Shown here: positions 15,943 to 24,250 of the stretch, piece by piece
Position numbering within the stretch: position 1 is the stretch's first letter
Layout: every line of letters starts with the position of its first letter
Origin: Chlamydiota bacterium
GTDB lineage: Bacteria; Chlamydiota; Chlamydiia; Chlamydiales; Parachlamydiaceae
Reading direction: 5' to 3'
NCBI GenBank assembly: GCA_013288825.1
Contig: JABDBC010000010.1
Coordinates: 1 to 56,284, forward strand
Length of the DNA stretch: 56,284 bases
Notes under the pieces: generated by a model
Seen by the model: only the letters and a program-made list of their open reading frames with translations
Databases searched by the model: none
What the model was told of the DNA's origin: nothing
Program-made: the position numbers and the translations under genes

Positions 15943-16540
15943 TGGTGTTTGGATGTACCCAGGCCTTCGGTCGCCCTTTCAGGGCTTCTTCAGCCGTCAT
16001 AGGAGAAATTGCGTCTTAGCTCTCGCAAAATTATTTCAGAACAGCCCACAACAGAGGTTGTGCACGGCCCGGAGGGCTGTTACAATTTAGCCCAGGCTGA
16101 GCACTGCCCCGGAGGGGTAAGCGAAGCCTGGGTTTGGCATCACCCCACACATTACGCCTCGGAGTGGCGGTGCAAGTCAATAATAGAGGTTTGCACACGG
16201 CCCGGGCCGTGTGCAACATCCTTTGTAGGTTATGCAATGCAACGCTCGTTCCGTATGCAAACTCTATTATTGGCTTGTGCCGCCCCTCCGGAGCGGAATG
16301 TGTGGGGTGATGCCAAACCCAGGCTTCGCTCGCCCCTCCGGGGCAGCGCTCAGCCTGAGCTAAATTGTAACAGCCCTCCGGGCCGTGCACAACCTCTGTT
16401 GTGGGCTGTTCTGAAGTAATTTTACGAGAGCTAAGACGCAATTTTTCTGCTATGACGGCTGAGGAAGCCCTGAAAGGGCGATCGAAGGCCTGGGTAGATC
16501 CAAACACCATAATGAGCCCTGTAAGGGCGACTCTCGCTCG
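15912..16540. repeat. 629-bp composite palindrome
   Basis: CGAGCGAGAG at 15912 pairs with CTCTCGCTCG at 16531-16540, and the arms pair nearly throughout: GCCCTTACAGGGCTCATAAT with ATTATGAGCCCTGTAAGGGC, AGCCCACAACAGAGGTTGTG with CACAACCTCTGTTGTGGGCT, and CAATAATAGAGGTTTGCA with its complement near 16256. A perfect 22-bp palindrome is centred on 16203. Blocks CCGGAGGG, CCCTTTCAGGGCTTC and CCCAGGCT recur internally. It fills the whole gap between tadA and the next gene; frames on both strands inside it encode mirror-like peptides and are not genes. Confidence 0.95.
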
Positions 16541-16562
16541 TTGCTTCACAATTGTAGGGAAA

Positions 16563-16835
16563 ATGATGGCTAAAAAAGCAGATAAGAGTGTTGCAATAGA
16601 TTGCATTGAATTAGAAAATCTACTCCAAGAACTCGTAGTTTATCAAAAGAAGAAGTTATTGCAATGTGGTCAACAAGTAGTTCCTCAACTGACCGAGGAT
16701 GATCTGTTGCAGCCCAATGATTTCTTGCAGCTAGAAAATCACCCGTTATTTCGATACGAAGAGGGAGTTCTTGCAGGAATTCTCACGGTTCAGATGGCAA
16801 TTCAAGCAGCAATTCCCTCTAAAACATCTCTGTAA
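16563..16835 (+). CDS. Small conserved-type chlamydial hypothetical protein
   Basis: 90 residues from ATG 16563, preceded by AGGGAAA. The open frame extends back to 16401, but that part is palindrome sequence, so I start just outside it. Features: ELENLLQELVVYQKKKLLQ helix, VPQLTEDDLLQPNDF, and a FRYEEGVLAGI helix. It is soluble with no recognised domain. It lies downstream of tadA on the same strand, and small proteins of this look are kept in chlamydiae next to that gene; this recollection is not verified. Confidence 0.65.
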   Translation: MMAKKADKSVAIDCIELENLLQELVVYQKKKLLQCGQQVVPQLTEDDLLQPNDFLQLENHPLFRYEEGVLAGILTVQMAIQAAIPSKTSL

Positions 16836-16837
16836 AA

Positions 16838-16966
16838 TTTTACCACAGAGATCACAGGGAGAAAAAGAGAATATGGAGAAGTAAAAAAAAATGTTCTTTT
16901 AGTAAAGAATATTCTTCTCATTTCTCCATATTTCTCTTCTTCTCTCTGTGATCTCTGGGGTAAAAT
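16838..16966. repeat. Inverted repeat, TTTTACCACAGAGATCACAG type
   Basis: TTTTACCACAGAGATCACAG at 16838 pairs with CTCTGTGATCTCTGGGGTAA ending near 16965, with continuing pairing of GAGAAAAAGAGAATATGGAG and its complement around a short A/T-rich loop. It separates two convergent genes and probably works as a bidirectional terminator. Related copies: 22737-22895, 43349-43511 and a lone arm near 34540-34567. Confidence 0.9.
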
Positions 16967-16975
16967 ACAAAATAT

Positions 16976-17224
16976 CTATTTCCGTTTTGGCTTGTACAGA
17001 TTGTCTTTATTGTATGAAAGGCACTGAGGACATTGGGTTACTTGCTTGGATCGGTCTGCGAGATAGGCAAAGTGGCAAAATTCACACACGAGCAGTTCCT
17101 CTTTTGCGAGAATAATTTTTTTCTTTGTTGAGGAATAATGTTCCATCAACCAAACCACCAGCAAGAAGCCAATGGTAAGACAAAGGTAAAGAGTTGTTGC
17201 TGTAGCTGTTGAAATATCAATCAT
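16976..17224 (-). CDS. Small membrane protein with zinc-ribbon tail
   Basis: 82 residues. An N-terminal hydrophobic segment (TLYLCLTIGFLLVVWLM) is followed by a short rubredoxin-like zinc ribbon with two CxxC pairs (CEFC and CPQC). The start overlaps the stop of the preceding TolA/TonB-like gene by 4 bases, so it is the last gene of the exbB operon. A metal-binding accessory role at the inner membrane is inferred. Confidence 0.7.
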   Translation of the reverse strand: MIDISTATATTLYLCLTIGFLLVVWLMEHYSSTKKKIILAKEELLVCEFCHFAYLADRSKQVTQCPQCLSYNKDNLYKPKRK

Positions 17225-17952
17225 AAGTTTCTGAAAGAGATTTTAATCTCCCCTGGAATAATTGGCTGCTCAATATTTGGATGAAAGCCTATTGTTGATA
17301 AATGTGTCTCTGCCGCTTGTCGACATTGTTGATTTTTCGGCTGCTGTTTCGTTAAAAACCAGAAAACACGCCCTGTTTTGCCTTCCACACGTACTTCATA
17401 GATTCCCACATCTTCTTGAACATTACCCGTCGGTAACTTTGCAATTTGTTCCACACGCATATCAGACTCGCTCACAAAGTTGCTCAAAGGTCCAGACACA
17501 GCAATTTCAAGTGGCTGCGACACATTTTCAGCCTTTGGTTCGAAGTAATCCCAAAATTCCTCGATTTGTTCAAAGGGATTTTCTGTCAGAAGCACGTTTG
17601 GCATGTATTCTGTAGGGCGCCTTTCAGAGTTTATCATAGCAATGGTGGGGAGTTTAGGATAGGAGGGTTTTGGAGCAAGGGCCAAGTGCCAATTTCTCAT
17701 TTCCTCGAAATGAGTTTGTGTAGTGGTTTCCATTTCTCCTGTTTTTTGTGAGATGTCGAGATCAACAAAAGTTGGATCGAGAGTTTTTTCATGCGTGAAA
17801 ATCATCTGATGAATGTGAAAGACTAGAAATGCTGTTACATGTAATCCTAAAGCAAGAAAAAAGGCTTTCAAAAAGAGAGCATCAAAAAAATGAAATGGTT
17901 TCCTCAGACTGATGTTAATCTCTTTTTTTCCCTGTTTTTCGAGTTTCAACAT
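17221..17952 (-). CDS. TolA/TonB-like periplasmic protein
   Basis: 243 residues. A short cytoplasmic N-terminus (LRKPFHFFDALFLKAF) leads into one membrane anchor (about residues 28-48), then a periplasmic domain with a conserved-looking C-terminal module (TGRVFWFLTKQQPKNQQC). It follows exbD with a one-base overlap, the position held in Chlamydia by the protein between exbD and tolB. By position and topology it would be the energy-transducing partner of the ExbBD motor. No TonB Pro-rich linker is present, so the TolA-like reading is tentative. Confidence 0.65.
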   Translation of the reverse strand: MLKLEKQGKKEINISLRKPFHFFDALFLKAFFLALGLHVTAFLVFHIHQMIFTHEKTLDPTFVDLDISQKTGEMETTTQTHFEEMRNWHLALAPKPSYPKLPTIAMINSERRPTEYMPNVLLTENPFEQIEEFWDYFEPKAENVSQPLEIAVSGPLSNFVSESDMRVEQIAKLPTGNVQEDVGIYEVRVEGKTGRVFWFLTKQQPKNQQCRQAAETHLSTIGFHPNIEQPIIPGEIKISFRNL

Positions 17953-18401
17953 CAGGCTGCCTCAAAATCATCTAAGGGTTCGATGGGCTTGTACACGAGC
18001 CTGACGCGTGGACAGCATTCCTGAATGATTGAAAACAGCTGCAAGAATACCCCATATTCCACACGCCTGTCCACACTGACAACGACTGTGGGATTCACTC
18101 CACCTTGCTGTTGCTTTAAAAGGGCAATTTCTTGGAACACTGCACTTTTTAATGAAGCGAGGTCAACGATGGTCTTTTTTGAACCCACATAGATGACATT
18201 TTGCGCATCCATTACGACGAGTAGCTGGGTTGTCAATGCAGTTGAAGACTTCTCGAGCGTGGGATTTTCGATATTAAGGGACTTCAATGGAAGAATGTCT
18301 GATGTGATAATAAAGAAGATCAATAGAAGAAAAATGACATCGACAAGGGGCGTTAAATCGATCAGACTGACAGATGTCTTCAGGCGTGTTTTGAACTGCA
18401 T
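17952..18401 (-). CDS. exbD: ExbD/TolR-family proton-channel protein
   Basis: 149 residues. A single N-terminal membrane segment carries the family signature LIDLTPLVDVIFLLLIFFI with the proton-conducting Asp (D21), followed by a periplasmic domain ending before DDFEAA. ExbD and ExbB form the proton-motive-force motor that drives TonB/TolA. It lies four bases after exbB and overlaps the next gene by one base. Confidence 0.93.
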   Translation of the reverse strand: MQFKTRLKTSVSLIDLTPLVDVIFLLLIFFIITSDILPLKSLNIENPTLEKSSTALTTQLLVVMDAQNVIYVGSKKTIVDLASLKSAVFQEIALLKQQQGGVNPTVVVSVDRRVEYGVFLQLFSIIQECCPRVRLVYKPIEPLDDFEAA

Positions 18402-18405
18402 AAAA

Positions 18406-19047
18406 TCAGTAGTCCTCTTCCCGATGCACTAAAAGGTCGACCACTTCCGACGATGTTGTTTGGATTTCTAACACAAATCCCTCGATGCGGCTCACGATAT
18501 AATTATAAGCCAGTACTGAGGGAATGGCAACGACGAGACCAGCTGCAGTCGTTACAAGAGCATATTCCATCGCTTCACCTATGCGCGTAGCAGAAATATC
18601 CACAAGCCCGCTCATTCTCATTTCAGCGAATGCTTGAATAAAGCCAAGTACAGTGCCCAAAAGGCCAATGAGAGGGGTGATGTGCGCGATAATCGATAAA
18701 ATCTTACCATTCTTCTCCAGTTGTGCAATTTCTACTAAGCCTGAAAGCTCCATCGCTTGTTCAATTTGTTCTTTGCCTCTGTTATGTCTGAGAAGTCCGG
18801 CCTTTACGATATTAGAAATCGTCCCTGCCTTGTTTTCACAAACACGAATCGCTTCAACAATGTTTCCCTCTTTGATGCTATTTCTGATGTCAATGATAAA
18901 TTGATTTGTGTCAATTTCAGATTTTCTCAGATGCAGAAAACGTTCGATAAAAATCGTAAAACTCACCAAGGAGCATCCTACAATAACAATGAGGATGATA
19001 TTCCAATTTGAGCTATATTCAAAAATTGATGCCAAGTTAATATCCAT
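18406..19047 (-). CDS. exbB: ExbB/TolQ/MotA-family proton-channel protein
   Basis: 213 residues with three membrane segments: about 13-33, 118-140 (ITPLIGLLGTVLGFIQAF) and 160-185 (EYALVTTAAGLVVAIPSVLA). The IGLLGTVLG and TTAAGLVVAIP blocks are the family core. It forms the pentameric channel around ExbD. The start overlaps the end of the large TPR gene by 11 bases, indicating that all five genes are transcribed together. Confidence 0.94.
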   Translation of the reverse strand: MDINLASIFEYSSNWNIILIVIVGCSLVSFTIFIERFLHLRKSEIDTNQFIIDIRNSIKEGNIVEAIRVCENKAGTISNIVKAGLLRHNRGKEQIEQAMELSGLVEIAQLEKNGKILSIIAHITPLIGLLGTVLGFIQAFAEMRMSGLVDISATRIGEAMEYALVTTAAGLVVAIPSVLAYNYIVSRIEGFVLEIQTTSSEVVDLLVHREEDY

Positions 19048-21919
19048 AATCTTTAATTAATTTCTCCTTTGCCTTTTGTGCCCACTCTCCCCCTTTTTTG
19101 GAGGTAGATTCAAGCTGACGGCGAGCTAATTCCAAACGCCCTTGTTGTTCATAAATCTCTGCACGCAACAGCATTGCTTTAATGCGCAACCCTGAGATTG
19201 CATTGTCGTTAATTGCTTTAGAAAGCGTGAGAATTGCTTGATCGGTATCCCCAAGTTCCTTCAACAGATTTGCTTGCTGTATCCAAAGATCTAGCCTTTG
19301 ATCATCGCTTAAAATTCTCCCTTTGGCGGCATCTTCAGCCAGGAACAAGGCATCTAAGGCCTTGCGATAGCTCTGCCGCCGATTTTCAATGAGAGCTTGT
19401 TCATACCAAGCACGCGATAGATAATATCCTCTCGTCACTTTGCTCTTTTGATACTGTTGTAAAATCTCCTGAAGGATCTCTTCCGCAGCAGAATCCTTCC
19501 CACCTTTTACATAAGCTTGAGCAAGCCAATATAATGCCTCTTCTTGAAGAGAAGAAAACCTTAACGACGCTAAATAAGGGCGAAGAGGATGTGCAGAATT
19601 TTTCAGTTCGCCAACTAAATCACGAAGTCCCTCTTCGGCATAGTTTAAGTAGATAAGCTTTTTGGCCGTCGGAGCCTCCTCAGCAATCGAAAGATTAGCC
19701 AGAACCCGTTCCAAAGAAGCGCGATATCGCAAGGCGATGAGGGTGCGGAAATCATCTTCGTCAACGGTTTTAAGTTGTTGAAATGCTTCAGTCATATAGA
19801 GAGAATCAAAAAGGGATTCAGCCTTTTGAAAAGCATCAATCGCCATTGTAAGGTTCTTTTTGCGGATCCACTTGCCTTCAGCAGTTTTGCGATCTCGTTT
19901 ATAGTCTAAGCCTATCAAAAACCAAGCATGGATGGCATAGGGAGAGGATGGAAATTCTTTCGAAAGACTTTCAAGATGTTTGAGAGCTGCTCGATCTCCT
20001 TGCAAATACTCGGCATAGCTATAAAATGTGAAATATGCCTCAGCTGCAAAAGGACTTTCAGGATAGTTTTCAAATAGTGTTTGTTTAAGAGCTTTGCTCT
20101 TTGAATGATTTTGAAGCTGCTCTGCAGTGCGAGCCCCCCAAAATAAGGCTTCTGAAATGTAAGCAGAACGATCTGTCGTATCCAACAAAAGTCCCAACGC
20201 CTCATTAGCCTTCTCATAATGTCCTCTGCCGAAATAGATCTTGCTAAGAAGCAACAATGACATTTGTTTATATTTGCCATTTGCAATCTTTGCCAATGAG
20301 GCCTGCAAGCTTTCAAGATGAGACAAGGCTTCGGGACTAGACCCATTTTGAATTTGTTGACACAGAATCAGAGTATTGAGGTAATAAAGTTCATCCGGGT
20401 CGTTTAAAGTGCTTCGCATTGCCGGAGTATCTAAAAGGGTCTCTATACAAATTTTCGCCTGCGAAAGACGATCAGAATCTGAAAGATAAAAGGCTGAAAG
20501 GGCCTGATACTTCAATGCAAGGGCTGCATAGGACGGGTCCTGATCTTTCAGCATGAGATAGGCCTTATCAAAAGCGTAATAGGCACTCTCGAGTAAATGT
20601 ATTGACTCCTCTTTATTTCCAGCTTTGATCTGATTCTCTGCCTCTTCAAATTCATTTAATGCTCGAAAATACCACCCTTTGGCAAAGACAAAAAGGTCCT
20701 GATCTTTTTCCTGAGTGAGGTAATGAGCCAACGCATAGCGGCTTGCAAAGTCTTGGACGGCCTCGGCACGAAGTAATAATGCTTGTGCCTGCCCCTCTCT
20801 TGATTTGAAGAGATCCTGGCTGGACAACAAGAGCTCGGCTGCTTTGAGCGATTCCACATCACGTAAGTGATAGCCCTTAATCAACAGACACTGACTTAAC
20901 AATAAGGCCGTTGCTTCGTTGGGGTCATGTGCAAAGAGAAGTTTAAATAGCGACTCAGCCTTAGCCAAAAATGCGATTTGGGTGTTTATTGGGAGAGAGG
21001 TGTCTTCACCCAGCTTCAAATAACATGCAGCAAGGTAACGCAAAGCCTCGCCATACCAGGCCACATGTTGGGGGGATTGGTTTGGAAGAGCATCTTCAAA
21101 ACTAAGTGCAGCTTGGGCAAAGTCTTCCTTTTTTAAATAGACTTCTCCCTTCAAATATGCCCATTCATAACGAAGGAGATCATCATGTTCGAGGAATGGA
21201 GCTATTGTTTCCAGATCTGCCAAAGCCATTTCATATTGGTTTTCGAGAATATCGATGCGAATAACGTAGAATGCGGACAAAACTTTCAGTTTGCCGCTCC
21301 CTTCTTGCATTAACTGCGTGAAAATGGCTCGTGCCTTTTGCCTCTCACCGTTCATAAGGGCTCGTAAAGGAATAACTTCCGCATCTGAAACAGCGCCAAA
21401 GTCCCGGGGATCGACGATTGCAAGTCGGTCAATATTAGAAATATGGACCGACTTGCGATCGTCAATCCGCGGGAGCTTTCGCGCAGTTTCAGATTGGGAA
21501 GTTATTTCTTTATGAGCCCTAAATAAATTGAGAGCCAATTCATAGTTCAGATTCAATTCGAAATCGGTCTCCCGTTGCAGGAAGACATTCACACGTTGTA
21601 CGGCTTTTTCATGCATCCCCTCTTTACGGTAAGCGACAGCAAGGCAGTACTCTTCGACCGGTGATCGGTCTGATGCAGCCTCCAAGAGATTAATCAGAGG
21701 AAAATGCTGTCCTAATTGCATATAGGATAAGGCTAAATTTGTCCGAATGGTGCTATCTTTTGCAGAAGATTCATTGAGAATTTTTTGGAATAGGGGGACC
21801 GCCTTATCAAAGAGAGAGGCCTGAAACAGCTCCTGAGCATGTTTAGGAGGATATTCGGAACATTCATGGCTCAAGGGTATCATACAGAGCCATAAAATAC
21901 ACAAAAGAGCAATGAACAC
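19037..21919 (-). CDS. Large exported TPR-repeat protein
   Basis: 960 residues from a GTG at 21919, with GCGGAG seven bases upstream. A signal sequence is evident (MFIALLCILWLCMIPLS). The rest is made of TPR/Sel1-like helical repeats (for example LFENYPESPFAAEAYFTF and LESLSKEFPSSPYAIHAWFL), like YbgF/BamD-type scaffolds. It heads the ExbB-ExbD operon, so it probably acts in the periplasm or at the outer membrane with this motor, perhaps as the load-bearing partner. That link is positional inference. Confidence 0.85.
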   Translation of the reverse strand: MFIALLCILWLCMIPLSHECSEYPPKHAQELFQASLFDKAVPLFQKILNESSAKDSTIRTNLALSYMQLGQHFPLINLLEAASDRSPVEEYCLAVAYRKEGMHEKAVQRVNVFLQRETDFELNLNYELALNLFRAHKEITSQSETARKLPRIDDRKSVHISNIDRLAIVDPRDFGAVSDAEVIPLRALMNGERQKARAIFTQLMQEGSGKLKVLSAFYVIRIDILENQYEMALADLETIAPFLEHDDLLRYEWAYLKGEVYLKKEDFAQAALSFEDALPNQSPQHVAWYGEALRYLAACYLKLGEDTSLPINTQIAFLAKAESLFKLLFAHDPNEATALLLSQCLLIKGYHLRDVESLKAAELLLSSQDLFKSREGQAQALLLRAEAVQDFASRYALAHYLTQEKDQDLFVFAKGWYFRALNEFEEAENQIKAGNKEESIHLLESAYYAFDKAYLMLKDQDPSYAALALKYQALSAFYLSDSDRLSQAKICIETLLDTPAMRSTLNDPDELYYLNTLILCQQIQNGSSPEALSHLESLQASLAKIANGKYKQMSLLLLSKIYFGRGHYEKANEALGLLLDTTDRSAYISEALFWGARTAEQLQNHSKSKALKQTLFENYPESPFAAEAYFTFYSYAEYLQGDRAALKHLESLSKEFPSSPYAIHAWFLIGLDYKRDRKTAEGKWIRKKNLTMAIDAFQKAESLFDSLYMTEAFQQLKTVDEDDFRTLIALRYRASLERVLANLSIAEEAPTAKKLIYLNYAEEGLRDLVGELKNSAHPLRPYLASLRFSSLQEEALYWLAQAYVKGGKDSAAEEILQEILQQYQKSKVTRGYYLSRAWYEQALIENRRQSYRKALDALFLAEDAAKGRILSDDQRLDLWIQQANLLKELGDTDQAILTLSKAINDNAISGLRIKAMLLRAEIYEQQGRLELARRQLESTSKKGGEWAQKAKEKLIKDYGY

Positions 21920-22214
21920 GTGAAGACTCCGCCTTTTTTGGAATTGATGTTCTCTTCGAAGTATATCGAAAAGGGAAAAAATTAAACAGAACCAGCTTTT
22001 TTTTCATTTTTTTTTAAAACAGATTACCAGACCCCTGAGAACTAAAAAAACGACTCTTAAAGTACTTTCAAGCTTGATTGTAAACTCCCGCACTATCTCG
22101 GACGATGAGTGTGAAGTGAAAAAAAAATGAGAAAGAGAAGAAAAATGTATTGCACAATATATCTTAAAGTTAATAATCATGAGTATGACAACCCTTAAAC
22201 AGAGGAGTACGGGT

Positions 22215-22574
22215 ATGGCACTACACACAACCATTAACACGTTGAAAGACTTGTTAAATAAAATCACACAAGATTTGCATAAAGCTGAAGGCGGCAATAA
22301 GGCAGCTTCACAGCGCGTACGCACAATGACAGTACGTTTGGAAAAAATTGCAAAAGGTTATCGCAAAGAATCTATTCATTCTGAAAAGAACACCACAAAA
22401 AGTCCTAAAAAGACTGCAAAAAAAACAGCGAAATCAAAACCAAAATCAAAAGCTACTGCTTCAACAAAATTGAAGCCAAAGTCAAAATCTAGAGCAGCAA
22501 TTGCAAGACCACGTGCTTTTTCTCTGAAAAAGCCAACTGCAAAATTGCCAGCAAGAAGAGCTAGCTTCCGATAG
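22215..22574 (+). CDS. hctA: Chlamydial histone H1-like protein Hc1
   Basis: 119 residues. I start at ATG 22215, eight bases after AGGAG, rather than the upstream in-frame ATG at 22179. The N-terminal half matches Hc1 well (KAEGGNKAASQRVRT, RLEKIAKGYRKES), and the C-terminal half is Lys/Ala/Pro/Ser-rich and highly basic. Hc1 condenses the chromosome when reticulate bodies turn into elementary bodies and represses transcription; in Chlamydia it is controlled by the small RNA IhtA, for which I saw no counterpart here. A clear terminator follows. Confidence 0.95.
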   Translation: MALHTTINTLKDLLNKITQDLHKAEGGNKAASQRVRTMTVRLEKIAKGYRKESIHSEKNTTKSPKKTAKKTAKSKPKSKATASTKLKPKSKSRAAIARPRAFSLKKPTAKLPARRASFR

Positions 22575-22583
22575 TTAAGTGTT

Positions 22584-22644
22584 CAGATACCCCTAGTCTG
22601 TAATGAGGCCCCCGGTCCATTACAGACAGGGTATCTGAATTTTA
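22584..22644 (+). terminator. Rho-independent terminator of hctA
   Basis: CAGATACCCCTAGTCTGTAA (22584) pairs with TTACAGACAGGGTATCTG (ending 22637) around a loop of about 16 bases (TGAGGCCCCCGGTCCA), followed by AATTTTATTT. It starts about 10 bases after the hctA stop. Confidence 0.9.
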
Positions 22645-22725
22645 TTTCGCCCCCCTCATGTGCAGGCATCTCACACGAATAATCTCCAAAAATTCCCACT
22701 AAAAAGTAAAAGATATGCAGACATA

Positions 22726-23281
22726 TGCATCAGGCTAATGTAGGCAACCCCTTAGTAAGATTTTTACCACAGAGATCACAGAGAACAGGCAAAGCGGAGG
22801 AGAAAAAGGTGGAATGACTTCTACTTTTCTCTCTCCATCTCTCCTTGTTCTCTGTGATCTCTGCGGTAAAATCTTACTAAGAGATTGCCTACATTGAGTG
22901 CGGCTACTTTTGGTTGGATACTCAACAAATCTTCTCTTTTTTGCCCTTTTTAATCTCATTTTGTAGCCCACACCAAGGTTTTCGCGAGCCTGCGAGCGAA
23001 AACCGCAGGTGTGGGTATTATGAGAACAAAAATTAACCAGGGACTGGTTCTTCATTTTTGTTCTCTTTTTCAACCGCACATATGATTCAAAAGAGCAAAA
23101 AAGAGGAACCAGTGCCCTGGTTTTATTTCTAATTTTCACCGTTCCCACACCTGCGGTTTTTGCTCGCAGGCTCGCGAAAACCTTGGTGTGGGCTACAAAA
23201 TGAGATAAAAAAGGGCAAAAAAGAGAAGATTTGTTGGGTCTCCAACCAAAAGTAGCCGCACTCCCTAGATTAGCCTGATGC
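22726..23281. repeat. 556-bp composite of two nested palindromes
   Basis: Outer ends GCATCAGGCTAAT (22726) and ATTAGCCTGATGC (ending 23281) are inverted. Inside, palindrome one spans 22737-22895 (AATGTAGGCAACC ... GATTGCCTACATT, with the TTTTACCACAGAGATCACAG module). Palindrome two spans 22896-23263 (GAGTGCGGCTACTTTTGGTT ... AACCAAAAGTAGCCGCACTC) and contains TGTAGCCCACACCAAGGTTT/AAACCTTGGTGTGGGCTACA and CGAAAACCGCAGGTGTGGG. It looks like one element inserted beside or into another. No gene lies in 22645-23366. Confidence 0.93.
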
Positions 23282-23366
23282 TTATTTGATGATGTGGAGG
23301 GGAGGGCTGTTGGGAAGGGATATCCCTCACAAGATTGCTTAATAATCTTGTGAGGGATCAGAGAAA

Positions 23367-23858
23367 TTACATTGGCGCAGAAGCTGATACTGTTTCAATA
23401 TAAGCATTCCAAAGTTCTTGTTCGATTGCTCCATGAAGACCATGTTTAATCGCTGAAATCAATTCTTTTTTAAGTGATTTCAAATCACGTTTTGGTGTGA
23501 GCTTGCGAATCATGTCTTTATCGCCTGCACTACGTGCAATTGTAAGCATCCGTTCCAAGTCTTGCTTAGTAAAGTAAACTTGGTCGCGGCGTTTGCGAGA
23601 TCCACGTGGAGCACGCTGTTTTGGTTTTACAGTTGAAGGTTTTGTGGAATTAATAATGTATTTTGAAATTAAAGCTTGTAGAGCTTGTGGAGCCTCTTGC
23701 TTCATTTTTCTCATCGTAAAATGATGAATGTATCCACCAGTCTCTACTGGCAAATATCGACAAATATCATTTTCTTTGGTTCCTTGGATCTTCTTTACTG
23801 CAGCTTGAATTAGTGTTTCAAGTTGTTTAACATCAATTTTTTCGTGGGCTGTTGCCAT
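23367..23858 (-). CDS. Basic protein, possible nucleic-acid binder
   Basis: 163 residues with a strongly basic central linker (KQRAPRGSRKRRDQ, about residues 82-96) between two helical segments; the C-terminal one (LTPKRDLKSLKKELISAIKH) is also charged. I do not recognise a named domain. The ATG is preceded by AAAGG. Its high basicity and its position next to hctA make a chromatin or RNA-binding role possible, but that is inference. Confidence 0.7.
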   Translation of the reverse strand: MATAHEKIDVKQLETLIQAAVKKIQGTKENDICRYLPVETGGYIHHFTMRKMKQEAPQALQALISKYIINSTKPSTVKPKQRAPRGSRKRRDQVYFTKQDLERMLTIARSAGDKDMIRKLTPKRDLKSLKKELISAIKHGLHGAIEQELWNAYIETVSASAPM

Positions 23859-24182
23859 AATATATACCTTTTCTTGTTGTTTGTGTTATTGTTTCTAAAA
23901 CATTTTAAACATCTGTCGGCAAACATGTCTTAGGAAGTGCTAACTCCCTTATGTTTGTGTATTTTCGCACGGTTCCTTAATTAGAGTTTGTAAGCACTCT
24001 CTTAGCCAGACTCTATAATTATTAAGAGTAATTTATTCTTTCTTTTCTTTTTTCGCAACAATAACTGTTGTTCTCCCAGTAAAGATACTATAGAATTGTG
24101 CTAATGTCTATCCACACCGCATTGTGAATAAATTATTTAATCATAAAATTTATGAGCCATTTTCACAGTCTTTGTGTTTTTC
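23859..24182. other. Intergenic region without a gene
   Basis: About 390 bases lie between two divergent genes. It is AT-rich, with short dyads such as CTCTATAATTATTAAGAG (around 24014) and AACAATAACTGTTGTT (around 24057). No reading frame, tRNA or family palindrome was found. It probably holds promoters; a small RNA cannot be excluded. Confidence 0.5.
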
Positions 24183-24211
24183 TTTACAGAACTTCTTATA
24201 TGTTCTATGCT
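24183..24211 (+). promoter_or_regulatory. Sigma-70-like promoter of the mrp-DUF971-ytgABCD operon
   Basis: TTTACA (24183-24188), a 17-bp spacer and TATGCT (24206-24211) precede AGGAGAA (24239-24245) and the ATG at 24251. Spacing and match are good. No other promoter-like gap exists before ytgA, because all six genes overlap or touch. A YtgR operator may be near but is not recognisable by eye. Confidence 0.55.
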
Positions 24212-24250
24212 AGTGCACTGTAAGGTAAATCCGTCCAATAGGAGAACATT

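Noticed and set aside
16009-16606. Long open frames on both strands (136 and 191 codons) in the tadA downstream gap
   Set aside because: They lie in the palindrome, and plus- and minus-strand translations share the same peptide blocks (SSRKI, AQAE), as expected of inverted repeat sequence rather than of genes.
22735-23148. 137-codon minus-strand frame
   Set aside because: It lies entirely in the composite palindrome; low-complexity Lys/Arg-rich translation, no RBS.
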